A DNA stretch of 64,000 nt from Pseudonocardia petroleophila (GTDB taxonomy: Bacteria > Actinomycetota > Actinomycetes > Mycobacteriales > Pseudonocardiaceae), in the NCBI RefSeq assembly GCF_014235185.1, contig NZ_CP060131.1:3231501-3295500 (forward strand). The letters are read 5' to 3'. The notes below the pieces were generated by a model. That model ran no database searches, was not told the DNA's origin, and saw only the letters and a program-made list of their open reading frames with translations. Shown piece after piece: positions 14,516 to 21,473 of this stretch (within the stretch, counting starts at the first letter, position 1; the number at the start of each line of letters is the position of its first letter). The translations under genes were made by a program, and so were the position numbers.

Positions 14516-15280
14516 TCAGCCGACGAGCCGCCCCGCCGGGACGACGCCCGACGCGGCCGCCCAGCGGTCGACGACCACGGCGGCGACGGCGGGGTGGTCG
14601 GCCAGCGGTGCGGCGACCACCGCCGCCGGGTCGGCGGCGAGCGCGTCGCGGGCCATGCGGTCGGGGAGCAGACCCGGCGCGAGGATCCACGGCGCCACCG
14701 CCACCCGGCGGGCGCCTCCGGCCCGCAGCGCCGTGACCGCGTCCGCCACGGTGGGCGTCGTGGCCGTGGCGAACGCCGCGCCGGCCCCGGCCCAGCCGAA
14801 CCGCGCGGCCCAGCGCTGCGCGATCCGGTGCACCGCGGCGTTCGCCGGGGCGTGCGACGAGCCGATCGCGGCCACCACGACCCCGAGGTCCGGGTCGTCC
14901 AAGGGCCCGGCGACGGCGGCGAGCCGGTCGAGCGCGGCGTCCTCCAGGCGGGTGTCGCCGCCGAGCACCGCGGAGGTGGTGATCGCGAGGCGGGGATGGC
15001 GGCGGGCCGCCTCCGCGACCGCCCCCGGCACGTCGACGCGGGCGTGGAAGGCGTGCCCGAGCAGCAGCGGCACCACGACGGCCCGGTCGTACCCGGCGTC
15101 GACCGCGGCGAGGACGTCGGGGAGCCGGGGGGCGGAGAGGTCGAGGAAGCTCAGCCGCACGTCGAGGTCGGGACGGCGGCGGCGCACCGCGTCCATCAGG
15201 GCCGCGACGGTGGCCGCGGACCGGGGGTCGCGGCTGCCGTGCGCGACCGCGACGAGCGCGGCGTCGCCGGCCCCGGACAC
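14516..15280 (-). CDS. Sirohydrochlorin chelatase-like protein (CbiX/SirB family)
   Basis: A 254-residue protein with the chelatase motif VAVAHGSRDPRS near the start, the repeated half with VVVAAIGSSHAPAN, and LLLGHAFHARVDVPGAV. Such enzymes insert iron (siroheme) or cobalt into sirohydrochlorin. Being last in the sulfite reductase operon, it most likely makes siroheme for that enzyme. A similar gene follows the sulfite reductase and APS reductase genes in Mycobacterium tuberculosis (from memory). The start GTG at 15278-15280 lies 2 nt after the cysN stop. Confidence 0.85.
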   Translation of the reverse strand: MSGAGDAALVAVAHGSRDPRSAATVAALMDAVRRRRPDLDVRLSFLDLSAPRLPDVLAAVDAGYDRAVVVPLLLGHAFHARVDVPGAVAEAARRHPRLAITTSAVLGGDTRLEDAALDRLAAVAGPLDDPDLGVVVAAIGSSHAPANAAVHRIAQRWAARFGWAGAGAAFATATTPTVADAVTALRAGGARRVAVAPWILAPGLLPDRMARDALAADPAAVVAAPLADHPAVAAVVVDRWAAASGVVPAGRLVG

Positions 15281-15282
15281 CG

Positions 15283-16545
15283 CTAGCCGGCCAGGGTCAG
15301 CGGGGACCCGACCAGGCCCGCCGCCAACGTGTTGCCGGTCGGGGGGTCGATGAGCAGGAAGCTGCCCCCGGTCCGGATGTCGGCGTAGTCGTCGACGGGC
15401 AGGGGATCGGCCGTGCGCAGGCTGACCCGGGCGATGTCGTTGATCGCGAGGGTCTCGGGGGCGTCGACGTAGGCCACGGCGTCGGTGTCGAGCCGGTCGC
15501 CCAGCGCCCCGACGATCACCTGCGTGGTGCGCGCCCCGTGCTTGAGCAGCAGCCGCGCCCCGGCGCGCAGCGGCTTGTCCGACAGCCAGCACAGCGTGGC
15601 GTCCAGCTCGGTCGTCACGCGCGGGGGCGCGTCGGCGGCGGCCAGTACGTCGCCGCGGGCGATGTCGATGTCGTCGGTGAGCCGGACGGTGACGCTGCGG
15701 CCCGCGCCCGCCGTGGCCAGCGGGCCGTCGGCGGTGTCGACCGAGGCCACCGTGGTGCGGTGCCCGCCCGGCAGGACCACGACCTCGTCGCCGGGGCGGA
15801 CGGTGCCGGAGGCGACCTGGCCCGCGTAGCCGCGGTAGTCGCTCGCGTGCTCACGGATGACGTACTGCACCGGCAGCCGGAACGGCGCGCCGGCCTCGGG
15901 CGGGGTGACCGGGACCGACTCCAGGTGCCCGAGCAGCGTCGGGCCGTCGTACCAGGGGGTGTGCGCGGAGCGCTCGACGACGTTGTCGCCGACCAGCGCG
16001 GACACCGGGATCGTGACGACGGCGTCGTCGGCGAAGCCCAGCGAGCGGGCGAGCCCGGCGAAGTCCTTGGCGATGGCGGTGAGCGCGGCCTCGTCGTAGT
16101 CGATCAGGTCGATCTTGTTGATGGCCAGCACCAGGCGCGGCACGTGCAGCAGCGCGAGGACCGCGGCGTGCCGCCGGGTCTGCTCCACCACGCCGTGGCG
16201 GGCGTCGACCAGCAGCACGGCGAGTTCGGCCGTGGACGCGCCGGTGACGGTGTTGCGGGTGTACTGCACGTGGCCCGGGGTGTCGGCCAGCACGAACTCG
16301 CGTGTGGGAGTGGAGAAGTAGCGGTAGGCCACGTCGATCGTGATGCCCTGCTCGCGCTCGGCGCGCAGGCCGTCGACCAGCAGCGACAGGTCGGGCGTGG
16401 ACAGGCCCTTGTCGACCGACGCGCGCTGCACGGCCTCGATCTGGTCGGCCAGCACGGACTTGGTGTCGTAGAGCAGCCGGCCGACCAGCGTCGACTTGCC
16501 GTCGTCGACGGAGCCCGCCGTCGCGAACCGCAGCAGATCCTTCAC
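15283..16545 (-). CDS. cysN: Sulfate adenylyltransferase subunit 1 (GTPase)
   Basis: A 420-residue EF-Tu-like GTPase that drives APS synthesis by CysD. It shows G1 AGSVDDGKSTLVGRLLYD, switch GITIDVAYRYF, G3 DTPGHVQYTRN and G4 NKIDLIDYDE, followed by the beta-barrel domains. There is no fused or separate APS kinase here, which fits reduction of APS directly by the neighbouring CysH. It starts GTG immediately after the cysD stop, with no gap. Confidence 0.93.
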   Translation of the reverse strand: MKDLLRFATAGSVDDGKSTLVGRLLYDTKSVLADQIEAVQRASVDKGLSTPDLSLLVDGLRAEREQGITIDVAYRYFSTPTREFVLADTPGHVQYTRNTVTGASTAELAVLLVDARHGVVEQTRRHAAVLALLHVPRLVLAINKIDLIDYDEAALTAIAKDFAGLARSLGFADDAVVTIPVSALVGDNVVERSAHTPWYDGPTLLGHLESVPVTPPEAGAPFRLPVQYVIREHASDYRGYAGQVASGTVRPGDEVVVLPGGHRTTVASVDTADGPLATAGAGRSVTVRLTDDIDIARGDVLAAADAPPRVTTELDATLCWLSDKPLRAGARLLLKHGARTTQVIVGALGDRLDTDAVAYVDAPETLAINDIARVSLRTADPLPVDDYADIRTGGSFLLIDPPTGNTLAAGLVGSPLTLAG

Positions 16546-17448
16546 TTAGAAATACCCCTCGCGCTTGCGGTCTTCCATGGCGGCCTCGGACATCCGGTCG
16601 TCGGCGCGTGTGGCCCCGCGCTCGGTGAGCCGGCTGGCCGTGACCTCGGCGATGATCTCGTCGAGGGTGGTGGCGGTGGACTCGACGGCGCCGGTGCAGG
16701 AGCCGTCGCCGACGGTGCGGTAGCGCACCGTCCGCTCCTCCAGCGCCTCGGCGCCGCGCGGGCCGCCCCACGGGCCCTCGGCGAGCCACATGCCGTCGCG
16801 CCGGAACACCTCGCGGCGGTGCGAGAAGTAGATCGACGGCAGCTCGATCCCCTCGCGCTGGATGTAGCGCCAGACGTCGAGCTCGGTCCAGTTGCTGATC
16901 GGGAACACGCGGACGTGCTCCCCGGGGGCGTGCCGGCCGTTGTAGAGGTTCCACAGCTCGGGGCGCTGCGAACGCGGGTCCCAGCGGCCGAAGCCGTCGC
17001 GCAGGGACATGATCCGTTCCTTGGCCCTGGCGCGCTCCTCGTCGCGGCGCCCGCCGCCGAACACCGCGTCGTAGCGCTTCTCGACGATCGAGTCGAGCAG
17101 CGGCACGGTCTGCAGCGGGTTGCGGGTGCCGTCGGGGCGCTCGGTGAGGCGCCCGTCGTCGATCCAGTCCTGGACGTGCGCCACCTCCAGCCGCAGCCCC
17201 TTCTCCGCGACGATCCGGTCGCGGAACTCGATGACCTCGGCGTAGTTGTGGCCGGTGTCGACGTGCAGCAGCGGGAACGGCACCGGGGCGGGCGCGAACG
17301 CCTTGACCGCCAGGTGCACCAGCAGCGTGGAGTCCTTGCCGCCGGAGAACAGGATCACCGGGCGGTCGAACTCGCCCGCGACCTCGCGGAAGATGTGGAT
17401 CGCCTCGGACTCCAGCGCGTCCAGGGCGTCCATCACGGGAGCCGTCAT
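16546..17448 (-). CDS. cysD: Sulfate adenylyltransferase subunit 2
   Basis: A 300-residue ATP sulfurylase catalytic subunit of the PP-loop family (FSGGKDST, residues 34-41). Typical segments are LHVDTGHNYAEVIEFRD, VFGGGRRDEERARAKERI, FPISNWTELDVWRYI and the C-terminal EDRKREGYF. It makes APS from sulfate and ATP together with CysN. The ATG overlaps the cysH stop by 4 bp (ATGA). Confidence 0.95.
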   Translation of the reverse strand: MTAPVMDALDALESEAIHIFREVAGEFDRPVILFSGGKDSTLLVHLAVKAFAPAPVPFPLLHVDTGHNYAEVIEFRDRIVAEKGLRLEVAHVQDWIDDGRLTERPDGTRNPLQTVPLLDSIVEKRYDAVFGGGRRDEERARAKERIMSLRDGFGRWDPRSQRPELWNLYNGRHAPGEHVRVFPISNWTELDVWRYIQREGIELPSIYFSHRREVFRRDGMWLAEGPWGGPRGAEALEERTVRYRTVGDGSCTGAVESTATTLDEIIAEVTASRLTERGATRADDRMSEAAMEDRKREGYF

Positions 17449-18149
17449 GCCGGGTGCAACCCACATTCGATCTTGGCGGTGCCGGCCCACCGGCCGGATC
17501 GGGGGTCGGCGCCGGGCGCCGGTTTCGCGGTGCACGGCGCACAGCCGATGCTCGGGTAGCCCTCGGCGACGAGCGGGTTGACCAGCACCCCGTGCTCGGC
17601 GATGTAGGCGTCCATGTCCTCGTCGCTCCACGGCGCGATCGGGTTGATCTTCACGAGCCCGAACTTCTCGTCGAACTGGATCAGCGGCGTGTTCGCCCGG
17701 GTGGGCGCCTCGACGCGGCGCACGCCGGTGACCCACGCGTCGTAGCCGGCCAGGGTCTCCTGCAGGGGCTCGACCTTGCGCATCGCGCAGCACGCCCCGG
17801 GGTCGCGGGCGAACAGGTCCTTGCCGAACTCCAGGTCCTGCTGGGCGACCGACCGGCGCGCCTGCGCGTTCACGATGCGCACGTCGTAGGTGTGCTCCAC
17901 GGCGTCGCGGGTGCCGATGGTCTCGGCGAAGTGGTAGCCGGTCTCCAGGAACAGCACGTCGACGCCCGGGGCGGCCGTCGCGGCGAGGTCGACGAGCACG
18001 GCGTCCTGCATGTTCGACGCGACGATCAGCCGCTCGCCGAACGTCTCCGCCGCCCAGGCCAGCACCTGCTGCGCCGTGGCGTCCGGTCCGAGGTCGGCGG
18101 CGCCGCGCTCGGCGAGCCCCCGCAGGTCGGTCTCCGTGGCCAGGCTCAT
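17445..18149 (-). CDS. cysH: Assimilatory APS reductase
   Basis: A 234-residue thioredoxin-dependent reductase. It carries both cysteine pairs that bind a 4Fe-4S cluster in APS-specific enzymes: C120-C121 (GACCAMRKVEP) and C203/C206 (SIGCAPC). The catalytic C-terminal cysteine is C229 in KIECGLH. PAPS-specific enzymes lack the cluster pairs, so APS is the substrate; the absence of cysC here agrees. It overlaps the small Zn-ribbon gene by 4 bp and cysD by 4 bp. Confidence 0.94.
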   Translation of the reverse strand: MSLATETDLRGLAERGAADLGPDATAQQVLAWAAETFGERLIVASNMQDAVLVDLAATAAPGVDVLFLETGYHFAETIGTRDAVEHTYDVRIVNAQARRSVAQQDLEFGKDLFARDPGACCAMRKVEPLQETLAGYDAWVTGVRRVEAPTRANTPLIQFDEKFGLVKINPIAPWSDEDMDAYIAEHGVLVNPLVAEGYPSIGCAPCTAKPAPGADPRSGRWAGTAKIECGLHPA

Positions 18150-18292
18150 GAGGGCACTCCGATCCCGATCATCTTCAGCGTGAACGTGCGCAGGCAGGAC
18201 CCGCAGTACCAGGCCCCGTGGGCGGCCTCGGCGGGCCGCAGGTCCTCGTCACCGCAGTACGGGCAGTAGAAGGGAACGGCGCGCTCGCTCAT
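18146..18292 (-). CDS. Small zinc-ribbon protein between sulfite reductase and APS reductase
   Basis: 48 residues beginning MSERAVPFYCPYCGDEDLRP, with two CxxC pairs (C10/C13 and C30/C33) that look like a rubredoxin-like or zinc-ribbon knuckle, then FTLKMIGIGVPS. The gene overlaps cysH by 4 bp. Its conserved position in actinobacterial sulfate-reduction operons (from memory) and the CxxC pairs suggest a redox or assembly partner of the sulfite or APS reductase. No function is proven. Confidence 0.78.
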   Translation of the reverse strand: MSERAVPFYCPYCGDEDLRPAEAAHGAWYCGSCLRTFTLKMIGIGVPS

Positions 18293-18307
18293 TCCGCGCC
18301 TCCGGCG

Positions 18308-18351
18308 CCCGTGAGCGGAAAGGCGCGCCGGAGCAGCCGTTTCCGCGCACG
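18308..18351 (-). promoter_or_regulatory. Intergenic hairpin after the sulfite reductase gene
   Basis: In the 61-bp gap between the sulfite reductase stop and the Zn-ribbon start, GTGAGCGGAAAGGC can pair with GCCGTTTCCGCGCAC with a few mismatches. It may act as an RNA-stabilising stem or partial terminator that lowers expression of the distal genes. Exact arm ends are approximate. Confidence 0.4.
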
Positions 18352-18353
18352 GG

Positions 18354-20018
18354 TCACTTGAGGTCGTCCTCGTCCGCGCGCAGCACCCACTGCGCGAAGC
18401 GCTCGCCCTCGGTGCGCTGCGCGGCGAAGCGCCGCACGACCCGGTCGACGTAGTCGCCCAGCTCGGCGCTGGTGACCTTGAGCCCGCGCAGCTTGCGGCC
18501 GAAGCCGGAGTCGAGCCCGAGCCCGCCGCCCAGGTGCACCTGGAAGCCCTCGACCTGCTCGCCCGCCGCGTCGGTGACGATCTGGCCCTTGAGCCCGATG
18601 TCGGCGACCTGGGTGCGGGCGCAGGAGTTGGGGCAGCCGTTGAGGTGGATGGAGATGGGGTGCTCCGGCACGACGTCGGCGAGGCGCTTCTCCAGCTCCT
18701 CGACCAGCCGGATCGCCCGCTCCTTGGTCTCCACGATCGCGAGCTTGCAGAACTCGATGCCGGTGCAGGCCATCGTCGCGCGCCGCCACGGCGACGGGTC
18801 GGCCTGCAGGCCGAGCGTGTTGAGCTCGGCGACCAGCGCGTCGACGCGGTCGTCGGCGACGTCGAGGACGACGATCTTCTGCTGCGCGGTGAGCCGGACG
18901 CGGCCCGACCCCGCCTTCTCGACGGCGTCGGCCAGCGCGACCAGGACGGTGCCGGAGACGCGGCCGGACGCCGGGGCCACGCCGACGTAGTTGCGGCCGT
19001 CGACCTGCCGGTGCACGCCGACGTGGTCGATCGGGCGCTCCGGCGTGGGCGGCGCGTCCCCGTCGATGAGCTTCCGGCCCAGGTACTCGTCCTCCAGCAC
19101 CCGGCGGAACTCCTCGACGCCCCAGTCGGCGACGAGGAACTTGATGCGGGCGCGGTGGCGCAGCCGGCGGTAGCCGTAGTCGCGGAACACCGAGATGATC
19201 CCGGCCCACACGTCGGGGACCTCGTCGAGCGGCACCCACGCGCCGAGCCGCTGGGCGATCTTCGGGTTGGTGGACAGCCCGCCGCCGACCCAGACGTCGA
19301 ATCCGGGGCCGTGCTCCGGGTGCACCGAGCCGATGAACGACACGTCGTTGATCTCGTGCGCGACGTCCTGCTGCCAGGAGATCGCCGACTTGAACTTGCG
19401 CGGCAGGTTCGAGAACTCGGGGTTGCCGACGTACCTCGCCACGATCGCGTCGATGGCGGGCTGCGGGTCGAGCACCTCGTCGGCCGACACCCCGGCGACG
19501 GGGGAGCCGAGCACGACGCGCGGGGTGTCGCCGCACGCCTCGGTGGTGACCATGCCCAGGCCCTCGAGCTTCGCCCAGATCGCCGGCATGTCGACGACGT
19601 CGATCCAGTGGTACTGGATGTTCTGCCGGTCGGTGACGTCGGCGGTGTCGCGGGCGTGGTCCTGGCTGATCTCGCCGAGCGCGCGGAGCTGCTCGGTGGT
19701 CAGCGCCCCGCCGTCGAGCCGGACGCGCAGCATGAAGTACGAGTCGTCGAGCTCCTCGGGCTCCAGCGCCGCGGTGCGGCCGCCGTCGATCCCGGGACGG
19801 CGCTGGGTGTAGAGGCCCCACCAGCGCATCCGGCCGCGCAGGTCGGCGGGGTCGATCGAGTCGAAGCCGCGCTTGGCGTAGACGTTCTCGATGCGCGCAC
19901 GGACGTTGAGCCCGTCGTCGTCCTTCTTGGTGCGCTCGTTCGGGTTCAGCGGCTCGCGGTGGCCCAGCTTCCACTGGCCCTCCCCGCGCTTGCGCTTCAC
20001 AGGTGTGGTGGGGGGCAC
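18354..20018 (-). CDS. sirA: Ferredoxin-sulfite reductase (siroheme, 4Fe-4S)
   Basis: A 554-residue enzyme reducing sulfite to sulfide with six electrons. The siroheme/4Fe-4S cysteines are in place: C418 and C424 (ACTGIEFC), C462 and C466 (NGCPNSC). Y70 (WWGLYTQRRPG) and C162 (TEACGDTPR) match the crosslinked Tyr-Cys pair described for the mycobacterial sulfite reductase (NirA/SirA, Tyr69-Cys161), which favours sulfite over nitrite. GTG start with GGAGG 10 nt before it. It heads the operon sir - ribbon - cysH - cysD - cysN - chelatase, behind a 29-codon leader peptide. Confidence 0.93.
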   Translation of the reverse strand: MPPTTPVKRKRGEGQWKLGHREPLNPNERTKKDDDGLNVRARIENVYAKRGFDSIDPADLRGRMRWWGLYTQRRPGIDGGRTAALEPEELDDSYFMLRVRLDGGALTTEQLRALGEISQDHARDTADVTDRQNIQYHWIDVVDMPAIWAKLEGLGMVTTEACGDTPRVVLGSPVAGVSADEVLDPQPAIDAIVARYVGNPEFSNLPRKFKSAISWQQDVAHEINDVSFIGSVHPEHGPGFDVWVGGGLSTNPKIAQRLGAWVPLDEVPDVWAGIISVFRDYGYRRLRHRARIKFLVADWGVEEFRRVLEDEYLGRKLIDGDAPPTPERPIDHVGVHRQVDGRNYVGVAPASGRVSGTVLVALADAVEKAGSGRVRLTAQQKIVVLDVADDRVDALVAELNTLGLQADPSPWRRATMACTGIEFCKLAIVETKERAIRLVEELEKRLADVVPEHPISIHLNGCPNSCARTQVADIGLKGQIVTDAAGEQVEGFQVHLGGGLGLDSGFGRKLRGLKVTSAELGDYVDRVVRRFAAQRTEGERFAQWVLRADEDDLK

Positions 20019-20100
20019 GGCGGGAGCCTCCGGGCTGGGTGCAGTACGCGCAGGGTGTGGTGGTGCGGCGCGTCGGGAACGGATCGGGGACGGGCGTGGT

Positions 20101-20190
20101 TCAGCGCGCGGCGCGACAGATCGCGCTGCAGACGCGCTGCAGGTCGACGTGGCGGCGAGCCACGAGACGCAGCGCCAGAGCCCGGATCAC
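20101..20190 (-). CDS. Cysteine leader peptide upstream of the sulfate-reduction operon
   Basis: A 29-codon ORF: VIRALALRLVA followed by RRHVDLQRVCSAICRAAR. This is the classical RRHVDLxRVxSAxC leader type. It has two cysteines: TGC in VCSA and the rare TGT in AICR. A CACCCT box (20197-20202) lies 6 nt before the GTG, so it is probably leaderless. The sulfite reductase starts 82 bp downstream. Ribosome stalling at the cysteine codons during starvation is the expected signal. Confidence 0.8.
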   Translation of the reverse strand: MIRALALRLVARRHVDLQRVCSAICRAAR

Positions 20191-20252
20191 CCGCTCAGGG
20201 TGCCACTTGTCCGGCCACCGGCACCATCGGCGTCCGCATGCTGGGAGGCGGC

Positions 20253-21473
20253 TCACACGGCGAGGCGCCCGCCGCCCTCCGCCACCGGCCCGGCCCCGGC
20301 CCAGCCGGGCTGGTCGACGGGCTGCACCAGTACGGCGTCGCCGGCCTCGTGGCCCGCGCAGCCGGCGTCGATCCGCAGGACGGCGTCGGCCCGCGCCAGC
20401 GCCGACTGGGACCCGGCGCCGCGCGACAGCGGCACGGCGGTGCCGTCCCCGGGCAGGGCGACCAGGACGTACTCCTCGACACCCGGCCGGCTCGGGACCG
20501 CACCGCACAGCCGGGCCGGGACCGACGGGCGCCGTTCGGGGTTCCTGCCCTGCAGGTCGGCCAGCAGCGGGAGGGCGAACAGCTCGACCGACAGCGCGGC
20601 CGCCGCGGGGTAGCCGGGCACGCCGACGACGGGCACGACCACGCGGCCGCCCGCGCCGTGGAGCGTGCCGAGCAGCACCGGGTGCCCGGGCCGGATGGCG
20701 ACGCCGTGCACGACGACCGACCCGAGCCCGCGGACCACGCCCGCGGTGTGGTCGTCGCGGCCCGCGCTGGACCCGGCGAGCACCAGCACGAGGTCGGAGT
20801 CCCGCGCGGCGGAGCGGACGGTGTCGCGGATCCGCTCGGGGAGGTCGGGCTGGATGCCGGTGACGCGCACGTCGGCGCCCCATGCGCGCAGCGTCGCGGC
20901 CAGCATGATCGAGTTGGTGTCGAGCAGCTCGCCCGGCCCCAGGTCGGCACCCAGCGGGCGCACCTCGTCGCCGGTCGGGACGACCGTGACGACCGGGCGC
21001 CGCCGCACCTCGACCGTGCGCAGGCCGCCGGTGGCCGCGGCGGCGAGGTCGGCGGGCCGCAGCACCCGCCCGGCCGGGACGACCTCCGCCCCGGCCCGTA
21101 CCGCCTCCCCGACCGGGCGCACGTGCTGCCCGGCCGGGACCGGGCCGGGCAGCCCGACCGTGCCGTCGGGCCGTCGGCGCAGGTGCTCCCGCATCACGAC
21201 GGCGTCGCGTCCGGGCGGTATCGGGTCACCGGTGTCGACGACCTCGAACCCGTCCGCCGCGACCGTGCCGCCTGCCGTGTCCGCGGCCGTGACCGCGATC
21301 CCGTCCATCGCCGAGCAGGGCACGGCGGGGGCGGAGAGCCGGGCGAGCACCGGCCCGGCCGTGACGCGGCCCGCCGCGTCCGGGACGGGCACGGGCTCGC
21401 TCCCGACCAGCGGCGGGCCGCCCAGGGCGGCCCGCCACAGCGCGGTCGCGGTCCCGACCGACGGACCTCCCAT
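20253..21473 (-). CDS. moeA: Molybdopterin molybdenumtransferase (MoeA-like)
   Basis: A 406-residue MoeA-type enzyme, which inserts molybdenum into molybdopterin. Motifs are PCSAMDGIAV, VVPTGDEVRPLG, LLDTNSIMLAATLRAWGADV, VLAGSSAGRDDHTAGVV, HGVAIRPGHPVLLG and GVPGYPAAAALSVELF. SAMDG is usually followed by tyrosine; here it is isoleucine. The start ATG shares one base with the stop of the upstream molybdopterin oxidoreductase (TGATG), so this looks like a dedicated cofactor gene for that enzyme. Confidence 0.88.
   Translation of the reverse strand: MGGPSVGTATALWRAALGGPPLVGSEPVPVPDAAGRVTAGPVLARLSAPAVPCSAMDGIAVTAADTAGGTVAADGFEVVDTGDPIPPGRDAVVMREHLRRRPDGTVGLPGPVPAGQHVRPVGEAVRAGAEVVPAGRVLRPADLAAAATGGLRTVEVRRRPVVTVVPTGDEVRPLGADLGPGELLDTNSIMLAATLRAWGADVRVTGIQPDLPERIRDTVRSAARDSDLVLVLAGSSAGRDDHTAGVVRGLGSVVVHGVAIRPGHPVLLGTLHGAGGRVVVPVVGVPGYPAAAALSVELFALPLLADLQGRNPERRPSVPARLCGAVPSRPGVEEYVLVALPGDGTAVPLSRGAGSQSALARADAVLRIDAGCAGHEAGDAVLVQPVDQPGWAGAGPVAEGGGRLAV

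Noticed and set aside
14516..20018. APS kinase (cysC) fused to cysN or separate, which would imply PAPS reduction
   Set aside because: CysN ends after its barrel domains at 420 residues, no kinase motif follows, and CysH carries the 4Fe-4S cysteine pairs of APS-specific enzymes.
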